From Sophora flavescens (Eukaryota; Streptophyta; Magnoliopsida; Fabales; Fabaceae), in NCBI GenBank assembly GCA_030762895.1, contig JAUPTC010000217.1, forward strand, positions 1 through 64,000: a stretch of DNA of 64,000 bases, in the 5' to 3' direction. Under the pieces are notes generated by a model. The model did not search any database, was not told where the DNA came from, and worked only from the letters and a program-made list of their open reading frames with translations. Position numbers and translations under genes: made by a program. Shown here in pieces: positions 1 through 13,200 of this stretch (position 1 is its first letter; each line of letters begins with the position of its first letter).

Positions 1-430
1 GCTAAGAAGTACAAATTGGCTAAGATTGGTCCTATATGACCTGAAAACTCCATTTGGCCTCTATTAGGATCAAACAAGTCCATTTGGGCTCCAATAGGAC
101 CAAAGAAGTACAAATTGGCCCAGTTAGGTCCTATATGACCTAAAAAGTGCTTTTTGGCTCTATTAGGATCAAACAAGTCCATTTGGGATCTATTAGGATC
201 AAACAAGTCCATTTAGGCTCTATTAGGGTCAAACTAGTCCATTTGGGCTCCATTAGGACCAAGGAAGTACAAATTGGCCCAGTTAGGTCCTTTATGACCT
301 ACCAAGTCCATTTGGGCTCTATTAGGATCAAACAAGTCTATTTGGGCTCTATTAGGGTCAAACAAGTCCATTTGGGCACCATTAGGACCAAAGAAGTACA
401 AATTGGCCCAGCTAGGTCCTATATGACCTA
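1..430 (+). repeat. Satellite sub-block duplicated at 2076-2505
   Basis: The block opens with an unusual monomer (gctaagaagtacaaattgg, then cctgaaaactcc) that reappears at 2076 with a constant offset of 2,075 bp. Shared rare variants include agtgctttttggc and caaactagtcc. Similarity drops to ordinary monomer level after about 430. The left limit lies outside the window. Confidence 0.75.
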
Positions 431-2075
431 AAAAGTTCATTTGGGCTCTATTAGGATCAAACAAGTCCATTTGGGCTCCAATAGGACCAAAGAAGTACAA
501 ATTGTCCTAGTTAGGTCTTATATGACCTAAAAAGTGCATTTTGGCTCTATTCGGATCAAACAAGTCCATTTGGGCTCCAATAGGACATAAGAAGTACAAA
601 TTGGCCCAGATAGGTCCTATATGACCTAAAAAGTCCATTTGGGCTCTATTAGGATCAAACAAGTCCATTTGGGTTCCAATAGGACCAAAGAAGTACAAAT
701 TGGCCCAGTTAGGTCCTATATGACCTAAAAAGTGCATTTTGGCTCTATTAGGATCAAACAAGTCCATTTGGGCTCCAATAGGACCAAAGAAGTACAAATT
801 GGCCCAGTTAGGTCCTATATGACCTAAAAAGTGCATTTTGGCTCTATTAGGATCGAACAACTCCCTTTGGGGTCCATTAGGACCAACAAAGAACAAATTG
901 GCCCAGTTAGGTCGTATATGACCTAAAAATTCCATTTGGGCTTTATTAGGATCAAACAAGTCCATTTGGGATCCAATAGGACCAAAGAAGTTCAAATTGG
1001 CCCAGTTAGGTCCTATATGTCCTAAAAAGTGCATTTTGGCTCTATTAGGGTCAAACCAGTCCATTTGGGCTCCAATAGGACCAAAGAAGTACAAATTGGC
1101 CCAGTTAGGTCCTATATGACCTAAAAAGTGCATTTTGGCTCTATTAGGATCAAACAAGTCCATTTGGGCTCCAATAGGACCAAAGAAGTACAAATTGGCC
1201 CAGATAGGTCCTATACGACCTAAAAAGTCCATTTGGACTCTATTAGAATCAAACAAGTACATTTGGGCTACAATAAGACTAAAAAAGTACAAATTGGCCC
1301 AGTTAGGTCCTCTATGACCTAAAAGGTCCATTTGGGCTCTATTAGGATCAAACAACTCCATTTGGGCTCAAACAAGTCCATTTGGGTTCCAATAGGACCA
1401 AAGAAGTACAAATTGGCCCAGTTAGGTCCTATATGACCTAAAAAGTCCATTTGGGCTCTATTAGGATCAAACAAAGTCCATTTGTACTCCATTTGGACCG
1501 AAGAAGTACAAATTGGCCCAGTTAGGTCCTATATGACCTAAAAAGTCCATTTGGGCTCTATTAGGATCAAACAGGTCCATTTGGACTCCAATAGGACCAA
1601 AGACGTACAAATTGGCCCAGTAAGGTCCTATATGACCTAAAAAGTCCATTTGGGCTCTATTAGGATCAAACAACTCCATTTGGGCTCCAATAGGACCAAG
1701 TACAAATTGGCCCAGTTAGGTCCTATATGACCTAAAAATTGCATTTTGGCTCTATTAGGATCAAACAAGTCCATTTGGGCTCCAATAGGACCAAAGTAGT
1801 ACAAATTGGCCCTGTTAGGTCGTATATGACCTAAAAAGTCCATTTGGGCTCTATTAGGATCAAACAAGTCCATTTGGGATCAAATAGGACCAAAGAAGTA
1901 CAAATTGGCACAGTTAGGTCCTTTATGACCTAACAAGTCCATTTCGGCTCTATTAGGATCAAACAAGTCCTTTTGGGCTATATTAAGGTCAAACAAGTCC
2001 ATTTGGCCTCCATTAGGACCAAAGAAGTACAAATTGAGCCAATTAGGTGCTATATGACCTAAAAAGTCCATTTGG

Positions 2076-2505
2076 GCTAAGAAGTATAAATTGGCTCAGA
2101 TTGGTCCTATATGACCTGAAAACTCCATTTGGCCTCTATTAGGATCAAACAAGTCCATTTGGGCTCCAATATGACCAAAGAAGTACAAATTGGCCCAGTT
2201 AGGTCCTATATGACCTAAAAAGTGCTTTTTGGCTCTATTAGGATCAAACAAGTCCATTTGGGATCTATTAGGATCAAACAAGTCCATTTAGGCTCTATTA
2301 GGGTCAAACTAGTCCATTTGGGCTCCATTAGGACCAAGGAAGTACAAATTGGCCCAGTTAGGTCCTTTATGAACTACCAAGTCCATTTGGTCTCTATTAG
2401 GCTCAAACAAGTCTATTTGCGCTCTATTAGGGTCAAACAAGTCCATTTGGGCACCATTAGGACCAAAGAAGTACAAATTGGCCCAGTTAGGTCCTATATG
2501 ACCTA
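2076..2505 (+). repeat. Second copy of the 1-430 satellite sub-block
   Basis: Matches 1-430 at an offset of 2,075 bp with shared diagnostic variants and a handful of substitutions, for example accaagtccatttggtctc here against accaagtccatttgggctc in the first copy. Confidence 0.75.
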
Positions 2506-3399
2506 AAAAGTCCATTTGGGCTCTATTAGGAACAAACAAGTCCATTTGGGCTCCAATAGGACCAAAGAAGTACAAATTGGCCCAGTTAGGTCCTATATGA
2601 CCTAAAAAGTGCATTTTGGCTCTATTAGGATCAAACAAGTCCATTTGGGCTCCAAAAGGACCAAAGAAGTACAAATTGGCCCGGTTAGGTCGTATATGAC
2701 CTAAAAAGTCCATTTGGGCTCTATTAGGACCAAACAAGTCCATTTGGGCTCCAATAGGACCAAAGAAGTACAAATTGGCCCAGTTAGGTCCTATATGACC
2801 TAAAAAGTCCATTTGGGCTCTATAAGGATCAAACAAGTCCATTTGGGCTCCAATAGGACCAAAGAAGTACAAATTGGCCCAGTTAGGTCGTATATGACCT
2901 AAAAAGTCCATTTGGGCTCTATTAGGATCAAACAAGTCCATTTGGGATCTAATAGGACCAAAGAAGTACAAATTGGCACAGTTAGGTCCTATATGGCCTA
3001 AAAAGTGCATTTCGGCTCTTTTAGGATCAAACAAGTCCATTTGGGCTCCAATAGGACCAAAGAAGTACAAATTGGCCCAGATAGGTCCTATATGACCTAA
3101 AAAGTCCATTTGGGCTCTATTAGGATCAAACAAGTCCATTTGGGCTCCATTAGGACCAAGGAAGTACAAATTGGCCCAGTTAGGTCCTATACGACCTAAA
3201 AAGTCCATTTGGGCTCTATTAGGATCAAACAAGTCCATTTGGGCTCCATTAGGACCAAAGAAGTACAAATTGGCCCAGTTAGGTCCTATATGACCTAAAA
3301 AGTCCATTCGGGCTCTATTAGGATCACACATGTCCATTTGGGCTCCAATAGGACCAAAGAAGTACAAATTGGCCCAGTTAGCTCCTATATGACCCAAAA

Positions 3400-6000
3400 A
3401 GTGCATTTTGGCCTTAATTGGGCTCAAACAAGTCCATTTGGGATCCAATAGGACCAAAGAAGTTCAAATTGGCCCAGTTAGGTCCTATATGACCTAAAAG
3501 GTCCATTTGGGCTCTATTAGGATCAAACAACTCCATTTGGGCTCCAATAGGACCAAAGAAGTACAAATTGGCCCAGTTAGGTCCTATATGACCTAAAAAG
3601 TGCATTTTGGCTCTATTAGGATCAAACAAGTCCATTTGGGCTCCAATAGGACCAAAGAAGTACAAATTGACCCAGTTAGGTCGTATATGACCTAAAAAGT
3701 CCGTTTTGGCTATATTAGGATCAAACAAGTCCATTTGGGATCTAATAGGACCAAAGAAGTACAAATTGGCACAGTTAGGTCCTATATGACCTAAAAAGTG
3801 CATTTTGGCTCTTTTAGGATCAAACAAGTCCATTTGGGCTCCAATAGGACCAAAGAAGTACAAATTGGCCCAGATAGGTCCTATACGACCTAAAAAGTCC
3901 ATTTGGACTCTATTAGGATCAAACAAGTACATTTGGGCTCCAATAGGACCAAAAAAGTACAAATTGGCCCAGTTAGGTCCTATATGACCTAAAAGGTCCA
4001 TTTGGGCTCTATTAGGATCAAACAACTCCATTTGGGCTCCAACAGGACCAAAGAAGTACAAATTGGCCCAGTTTGGTCCTATATGACCTAAAAAGTGCAT
4101 TTTGGCTCTATTAGGATCAAACAAGTCCATTTGGGCTCCAATAGGACCAAAGAAGTACAAATTGGCCCAGTTAGGTCGTATATGACCTAAAAAGTCCATT
4201 TGGGCTCTATTAGGACTAAACAAGTCCATTTGGGATCTAATAGGACCAAAGAAGTACAAATTGGCACAGTTAGGTCCTTTATGCCCTAACAAGTCCATTT
4301 CGGCTCTATTAGGATCAAACAAGTCCATTTGGGCTTTATTAGGGTCAAACAAGTCCATTTGGGCTCCATTAGGACCAAAGAAGTACAAATTGACCCAGTT
4401 AGGTCCTATATGACCTAAAAAGTCGATTTGGGCTCTATTAGGATTAAACAAGTCCATTTGGACTCCAATAGGACCAAAGAAGTACAAATTGGCCCAGTTA
4501 GGTCCTATATGACCTAAAAAGTCCATTTGGGCTCTATAAGGATCAAACAAGTCCATTTGGGCTCCAATAGGACCAAAGAAGTACAAATTGGCACAGTTAG
4601 GTCGTATATGACCCAAAAAGTGCATTTTGGCCTTAATTGGGCTCAAACAAGTCCATTTGGGATCCAATAGGACCAAAGAAGTTCAAATTGGCCCAGTTAG
4701 GTCCTATATGACCTAAAAAGTGCATTTTGGCTCTATTAGGGTCAAACAAGTCCATTTGGGCTCCAATAGGACCAAAGAAGTACAAATTGGCCCAGTTAGG
4801 TCCTATATGACCTAAAAAGTGCATTTTGCCTCTAATAGGATCAAACAAGTCCATTTGGGCTCCAATAGGACCAAAGAAGTACAAATTGGCCCAGATAGGT
4901 CCTATACGACCTAAAAAGTCCATTTGGACTCTATTCGGATCAAACAAGTACATTTGGGCTCCAATAGGACCAAAAAAGTACAAATTGGCCCAGTTAGGTC
5001 CTATATGACCTAAAAGGTCCATTTGGGCTCTATTAGGATCAAACAACTCCATTTGGGCTCCAATAGGACCAAAGAAGTACAAATTGGCCCAGTTAGGTCC
5101 TATATGACCTAAAAAGTGCATTTTGGCTATATTAGGATCAAACAAGTCCATTTGGGCTCCAATAGGACCAAAGAAGTACAAATTGGCCCAGTTAGGTCGT
5201 ATATGACCTAAAAAGTCCATTTGGGCTCTATTAGGACCAAACAAGTCCATTTGGGATCTAATAGGACCAAAGAAGTACAAATTGGCACAGTTAGGTCCTT
5301 TATGCCCTAACAAGTCTATTTCGGCTCTATTAGGATCAAACAAGTCCATTTGGGCTTTATTAGGGTCAAACAAGTCCATTTGGGCTCCATTAGGACCAAA
5401 GAAGTACAAATTGGCCCAGTTAGGTCCTATATGACCTAAAAAGTCGATTTGGGCTCTATTAGGATTAAACAAGTCCATTTGGACTCCAATAGGACCAAAG
5501 AAGTACAAATTGGCCCAGTTAGGTCCTATATGACCTAAAAAGTCCATTTGGGCTCTATAAGGATCAAACAAGTCCATTTGGGATCTAATAGGACCAAAGA
5601 AGTACAAATTGGCACAGTTAGGTCCTATATGACCTAAAAAGTGCATTTTGGCTCTTTTAGGATCAAACAAGTCCATTTGGGCTCCAATAGGACCAAAGAA
5701 GTACAAATTGGCCCAGATAGGTCCTATATGACCTAAAATGTCCATTTGGGCTCTGTTAGGATCAAACAAGTCCATTTGGGCTCCATTAGGACCAAAGAAG
5801 TACAAATTGGCCCAGTTAGGTCCTATATGACCTAAAAAGTCCATTTGGGCTCTATTAGGATCCAACATGTCCATTTGGGCTCCAATATGACCAAAGAAGT
5901 ACAAATTGGCCCAGTTAGCTCCTATATGACCCAAAAAGTGCATTTTCGCCTTAATTGGGCTCGAACAAGTCCATTTGGGATCCAATAGGACCAAAGAAGT
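3400..6000 (+). repeat. Higher-order satellite repeat, about 1.2-1.3 kb period
   Basis: A rare C/A subunit variant reading gccttaattgggctc occurs at 3411, 4630 and 5948, spacings of 1,219 and 1,318 bp. The two spacings differ by exactly one 99-bp monomer. The monomers between them follow nearly the same order of variants, including ctctattaggatcaaacaact and tttggactctatt. This is higher-order organisation: blocks of 12-13 monomers were amplified as units, and one monomer was then gained or lost. Confidence 0.7.
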
Positions 6001-6890
6001 TCAAATTGCCCCAGTTAGGTCCTATATGACCTAAAAAGTGCATTTTGGCTCTATTAGGGTCAAACAAGTCCATTTGGGCTCCAATAGGACCAAAGAAGTA
6101 CAAATTGGCCCAGTTAGGTCCTATATGACCTAAAAAGTGCATTTTGGCTCTATTAGGATCAAACAAGTCCATTTCGGCTCCAATAGGACCAAAGAAGTAC
6201 AAATTGGCCCAGATAGGTCCTATACGACCTAAAAAGTCCATTTGGGCTCTATTAGGATCAAACAAGTACATTTGGACTCCAATAGGACCAAAAAAGTACA
6301 AATTGACCCAGTTAGGTCCTATATGACCAAAAAAGTCCATTTGGGCTCTATTAGGATCAAACAGGTCCATTTGGGCTCCAATAGGACCAAAGACGTACAA
6401 ATTGGCCCAGTAAGGTCCTATATGACCTAAAAAGTCCATTTGGGCTCTATTAGGATCAAACAACTCCATTTGGGCTCCAATAGGACCAAAGAAGTACAAA
6501 TTGGCCCAGTTAGGTCCTATATGACCTAAAAAGTGCATTTTGGCTCTATTAGGATCAAACAAGTCCATTTGGGCTCCAATAGGACCAAAGAAGTACAAAT
6601 TGGCCCAGATAGGTCCTATATGACCTAAAAAGTCAATTTGGGCTCTATTAGGATCAAACAAGTCCATTTGGGATCTAATAGGACCAAAGAAGTACAAATT
6701 GGCACAGTTAGGTCCTATATGACCTAAAAAGTGCATTTGGGCTCTATTAGGATCAAACAAGTTCATTTGGGCTCCATTAGGACCAAAGAAGTACAAATTG
6801 GCCCAGTTAGGTCCTATATGACCGAAAAAGTGCATTCTATTAGGATCAAACAAGTCCATTTGGGCTCCATTAGGACCAAAGAAGTACAAA

Positions 6891-9800
6891 TTGGCCCATT
6901 AGGTCCTATATGACCTAAAAAGTCCATTTTGGCTCTATTAGGATCAAACAAGTCCATTTGGGATCCAATAGGACCAAAGAAGTACAAATTGGCTTAGGTC
7001 CTATATGACCAAAAAGTCCATTTGGGCTCTATTAGGATCAAACAAGTCCATTTGGGCTCCAATAGGACCAAAGAAGTACAAATTGGCCCGATTAGGTCCT
7101 ATATGACCTAAAAAGTCCATTTGGGCTCTATTGGATCAAACAAGTCCATTTGGGCCCATTAGGACCAAGAAGTACAAATTGGCCGTTAGGTCCTATATGA
7201 CCTAAAAGTCCATTTTGGCTCTATTAGGATCAAACAAGTCCATTTGGGCTCCAATAGGACCAAAGAAGTACAAATTGGCCCAGTTAGGTCCTATATGACC
7301 CAAAAAGTCCATTTTGGCTCTATTAGGATCAAACAAGTCCATTTGGGCCCCATAAGACCAAAGAAGTACAAATTGGCCAGTTAGGTCCTATATGACCTAA
7401 AAAGTCCATTTGGGCTCTATTAGGATCAAACAAGTCCATTGGGCTCCAATAGGACCAAAGAAGTACAAATTGGCCCGTTAGGTCCTATATGACCTAAAAG
7501 TCCATTTGGGCTCTATTAGGATCAAACAGTCCATTTGGGCTCCATAGGACCAAAGAAATTGGCCATATATGACCAAAGCAGGCCCTATTAGGATCAAACA
7601 AGTCCATTTGGGCTCCAATAGGACCAAAGCAATTCTTGTCCTATAGTCCAATATGACCTAAAAAGTCCATTTGGGCTCTATTAGGATCAAACAAGTCCAT
7701 TTGGCTCCAATAGGCCAAAAAGTACAAATTGGCCCAGTTGGGTCCTATTTGACCTAAAAAGTCCATTTGGGCTCTATTAGGATCAAACAAGTCCATTTGG
7801 GCTCCATTAGGACCAAAGAAGTACAAATTGGCCCAGTTAGGTCCAATATGACCTAAAAAGTCCGTTTGGGCTCTATTAGGATCAAACAAGTTCATTTGGG
7901 CTCCAATAGGACCAAAGAAGTACAAATTGGCCCAGTAGGTCCTATATGACCTAAAAAGTCCATTTGGGCTCTATTAGGATCAAACAAGTCCATTTGGGCT
8001 CCAATACAAAGAAGTACAAATTGGGTCCTATATGACCAAAAAGTCCNTTTGGGCTCTATTATGATCNNNCATGNCNANTNGGGNTNCANTAGCACCANAT
8101 AATTACAAATTCGCCCAGTTAGGTCCTATATGACCTAAAAAGTCCATTAGGCCCTATTACGATCAAAAAAATTCATTTGGGCACCAATAGGACCAAAGAA
8201 GTACAAATTGGCGCAGTTAGGTCCTATATGACCAAAAAAGTTCATTTTGGGCTCTATTAGGATCAAACAAGTCCATTTGGGCTCCAATAGGACCAAAGAA
8301 GTACAAATTGGCCCAGTTAGGTCCTATATGACCCAAAAAGTGCAGTTGGGCTCTATTAGGATCCAACAAGTCCATTTGGGCCCAATAGGACCAAAGAAGT
8401 ACAAATTGGCCCAGTTAGGTCCTATATGACCTAAAAAGTCCATTTGGGCTCTATTAGGATCAAACAAGTCCATTTGGGCTCCAATAGGACCAAAGAATTA
8501 CAATTGGCCCATTAGGCCCTTAGGTCCAAAAAGTCCATTTGGGCTCTATTAGGATCAAACAAGTCCATTTGGGCTCCAATAGGACCAAAGAAGTACAAAT
8601 TGCCAGTTAGGTCTTATGACCTAACAAGTCCATTTGGGCTCTATTAGGATCAAACAAGTCCATTTGGGCTCCAATAGGACCAAAAGTACAAATTGGCCAT
8701 TAGGGCCTATATGACCAAACAAGTCCATTTGGGCTCTATTAGAATCAAACAAGTCCATTTGGCCCCAATAGGACCAAAGAAGTACAAATTGGCACAATTA
8801 GGTCCTATATGACCTAAAAGTGCATTTTGGCTCTATTAGGAACAAACAAGTCCATTTGGGCTCCAATAGGACCAAAGAAGTACAAATTGGCCGATTTAGG
8901 TCCTATATGACCCAAAAAGTGCATTTTGGACATCTTTGGGCTCAAACAAGTCCATTTGGGCTCCAATAGGACCAAAGAAGTACAAATTGGCCCAGTTAGG
9001 TCCTTTATGACCTAAAAAGTGCATTTTGGTCTAAATTGGGCTCAAACAAGTCCATTGGGCTCCATTGGGACCAAAGAAGTACAAATTGGCCTGTTAGGTC
9101 CTTTATGACCTAAAAAGTCTATTTGGGCTCTATTGGGTCAAACAAGTCCATTTGGGCTCCATTGGACCAAAGAAGTACAATTGGCCCTGTTAGGTCCTAT
9201 ATGACCTAAAAAGTCCATTTGGGCTCTATTAGGACCAAACAAGTCCATTAGGGATCTAATAGGACCAAAGAAATACAATTGGCAGTTAGGTCCTATAAGA
9301 CCTAAAAAGTTCTGGTTTGGCAAACAAGTCCATTTGGGCTCTATTAGGATCAAACAAGTCCATTTGGGCTCCAATAGGACCAAAGAAGTACAAATTGGCC
9401 CTTAGGTCCTATATGACCAAAAAGTCCATTTGGGCTCTATTAGGATGGAACAAAGTCCATTTGGACTCCACTTGGACCAAAGAAGTCCAAATTGGCAGTT
9501 AGGTCCAATATGACCAAAAAGTCCATTTGGGCTCTATTAGGATCAAACAAGTCCATTTGGGCTCCAATAGGACCAAAGAAGTACAAATTGGCCGTTTTGC
9601 CTAAAAAGTCCATTTGGGCTCTATTAGGATCAAACAAGTCCATTTGGGCTCCAATAGGACCAAAGAAGTACAAATTGGGGTTAGGTCCTTTATGACCTAA
9701 CAAGTCCTTTGGGCTCTATTATGATCAAACATGTCCATTTGGGCTCCAATAGGACCAAAGAAGTACAATTGCCCGATTAGGTCCTATATGACCAAAAAGG

Positions 9801-10200
9801 CCATTAGGACCTATTAGGATCAAACAAGTCCATTTGGGCTCCAATAGGCCAAAGAAGTACAAATTGCCTAGTTAGGTCCTATATGACAAAAAAAGTCCAT
9901 TTGGGCTCCATTAGGATCAAACAAGTCCATTTGGGCTCCAATAGGACCAAAGGTACAAATTGGCCCGCTTAGGTCCTATATGACATAAAAAGTGCATTTT
10001 GGCTCTATTAGGATCAAACAAGTCCATTTGGGCTCCAATAGGACCAAAGAAGTACAAATTGGCCCAGTTAGGTCTTATATGACCTAAAAAGTCCATTTGG
10101 GCTCTATTAGGTTCAAACAAGTCCATTTGGGCTCCATTAGGACCAAACAATTACAATTGGGCCGTTCGTGGGCCCATTGAGCCCAAACACTTGGCTCTAT
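6891..10200 (+). repeat. Degraded satellite tract with frequent small deletions and Ns
   Basis: Same 99-bp monomer, but almost every unit lacks one to several bases relative to the array consensus (ttggcttaggtcc near 6992, ttggccgttagg near 7182, caaagaaattggcc near 7552, caattggcccattaggccc near 8502). The tract holds the only ambiguous bases in the window (8047-8098, 12 Ns). Long open frames are absent because the reading phase is lost repeatedly. The cause may be low-quality consensus sequence or truly decayed satellite. The Ns favour the first. Confidence 0.8.
8047..8098. other. Ambiguous bases (Ns)
   Basis: Twelve N positions are scattered in one monomer (8047, 8067-8069, 8074, 8076, 8078, 8080, 8084, 8086, 8089, 8098). 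They mark unresolved base calls, not a gap of fixed length. Confidence 0.95.
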
Positions 10201-13200
10201 TAGGATCAAACAAGTCCATTGGGGCTCCAATAGGACCAAAGAAGTACAAATTGGCCAAGTTAGGTCCTTTATGACCTAACAAGTCCATTTGGGCTCTATT
10301 AGGATCAAACAAGTCCATTTGGGCTCCAATAGGACCAAAGAAGTACAAATTGGCCTAGTTAGGTCCTATATGACCTTAAAAGTCCTTTTGGGTTCTATTT
10401 GGATCAAACAAGTCCATTTGGGCTTCAATAGGACCAAAGAAGTACAAATTGGCCCAGTTAGGTCTTATATGACCTAAAAAGTCCATTTGGGTTCTATTAG
10501 GATCAAACAAGTCCATTTGGGCTCCAATAGGACCAAAGAAGTACAAATTGGAACAATTAGGTCCTATATGACCTAAAAAGTGCATTTTGGCCCTATTAGG
10601 ATCAAACAAGTCCATTTGGGCTCCAATAGGACCAAAGAAGTACAAATTGGCCCAGTTAGGTCCTATATGACCCAAAAAGTGCATTTTGGACATTTTTGGG
10701 CTCAAACAAGTCCATTTGGGCTCCAATAGGACCAAAGAAGTACAAATTGGCACAGTTAGGTCCTTTATGACCTAAAAAGTGCATTTTGGTCTAAATTGGG
10801 CTCAAACAAGTCCAGTTGGGCTCCAATGGGACCAAAGAAGTACAAATTGGCCCAGTTAGGTCCTTTATGACCTAACAAGTCTATTTGGGCTCTATTAGGA
10901 TCAAACAAGTCCATTTGGGCTCTATTAGGGTCAAACAAGTCCATTTGGGCTCCAATAGGACCAAAGAAGTACAAATTGGCCCTGTTAGGTCGTATATGAC
11001 CTAAAAAGTCCATTTGGGCTCTATTAGGATCAAACAGGTCCATTTGGGCTCCATTAGGACCAAAGAAGTACAAATTGGCCCAGTTAGGTCCTTTATGACC
11101 TAACTCGTCCATTTGGACTCTACTAGGATCAAACAAGTCCATTTGGGCTCCATTCGGACCAAAGAAGTACAAATTGACCCAGTTAGGTCCTATATGACCT
11201 AAAAAGTCCATTTGGGCTCGATTAGGGTCAAACAAGTCCATTTGGGTTCCATTAGCACCAAAGAAGGACAAATTGGCTCAGTTAGGGCCTATATGACCTA
11301 AAATGTCCATTGTGCTCTATTAGGATCAAACTAGTCCATTTGGGCTCCAATAGGACCAAAGAAGTACAAATTGGCCCAGTTAGGTCCTATATGACCTAAA
11401 AAGTCCATTTGGGCTCTATTAGGATCAAACAGGTCCATTTGCGCTCCATTAGGACCAAAGATGTACAAATTGGCCCAGTTAGGTCCTATATGACCTAAAA
11501 AGTCCATTTGGCCTCTATTAGGATCAAACAAGTCCATTTGGGCTCCATTAGGACCAAAGAAGTCCAAATTGGCCTAGTTAGGTCCTTTATGACCTAAAAA
11601 GTCCATTTGGGCTCTATTAGGATCAAACATGTCCATTTGTGCTCCATTAGGACCAAAGAAATTCAAATTGGCCCAGTTAGGTCCTTTATGACATAACAAG
11701 TCCATATGGGCTCTATTAGGATCAAACAATTCCATTGGGGCTCCAATAGGACCAAAGAAGTACAAATTGGCCAGGTTATGTCCTTTATGACCTAACAAGT
11801 CCATTTGGGCTCTATTAGGATCAAACAAGTCCATTTGGGCTCTATTAGGATCAAACAAGTCCATTTGGGCTCCAATAGAACCAAAGAAGTACAAATTGGC
11901 CCAGTTAGGTCCTATATGACCTAAAAAGTCCATTTGGGCTCTATTAGGATCAAACAAGTCCATTAGGGATCTAATAGGACCAAAGAAATACAAATTGGCC
12001 CGATTAGGTCCTATAAGACCAAAAAAGTCCAATTGGGCTCTATTAGGACCAAACAAGTCCATTTGGGCTCTATTAGGATCAAACAAGTCCATTTGGGCTC
12101 CAATAGGACCAAAGAAGTACAAATTGGCCCAGTTAGGTCCTATATGACCTAAATAGTCCATTTGGGCTCTATTAGGATCAAACAAGTCCATTTGGGATCT
12201 AATCGGACCAAAGAAGTACAAATTGGCCCAGTTAGGTCCTTTATGACCTAACAAGTCCATTTGGGCTCTATTAGAATCAAACAAGTCCATTTGGGCTCCA
12301 ATACGACCAAAGAAGTACAAATTGGCCCCGATTAGGTCCCATATGACCTAAAATGTCCATTTGGGCTCTATTAGGACTTGTTTGATCCTATGACCTAACA
12401 AGTCCATTTGGGCTCTATTAGGACCAAAGAAGTACAAATTGGCCCAGTTAGGTCCTATATGACCTAAAAAGTCCATTTGGCCTCTATTAGGGTCAAACAA
12501 GTCCATTTGGGCTCCATTAGGACCAAAGAAGTACAAATTGTCCCAGTTAGGTCCTTTATGACCTAACAAGTCCATTTGGGCTCTACTAGGATCACACAAG
12601 TCCATTTGGGCTCCAATAGGACCAAAGAAGTACAAATTGGAACAATTAGGTCCTATATGACCTAAAAAGTGCATTTTGGCTCTATTAGGATCAAACAAGT
12701 CCATTTGGGCTCCAATAGGACCAAAGAAGTACAAATTGACCCAGTTAGGTCCTATATGACCTAAAAAGTCTATTTGGGTTCTATAAGGATCAAACAAGTC
12801 CATTTGGGCTCCAATAGGACCAAAGAAATACAAATTGGCCCAGTTCGGTCCAATATGACCTAAAAAGTGCATTTTGGCTCTATTAGGATCAAACAAGTCC
12901 ATTTGGGCTCCAATCGGAGCAAAGAAGTAAAAATTGGCCCAGTTAGGTCCTATATGACCTAAAAAGTCCATTTGGGCTCCACTAGGATCAAACAAGTCCA
13001 TTTGGGCTCTATTAGGATCAAACAAGTCCATTTGGGCTCTACTAGGATCACACACGTCCACTTGGGCTCTATTAGGATCAAACAAGTCCATTTGGGCTCC
13101 AATAGGACCAAAGAAGTTCAAATTGGCCCAGTTAGGTCCTATATGACCTAAAAAGTCCATTTGGGCTCTATTAAGATCAAACAGTTCCATTTGGGCTCCA

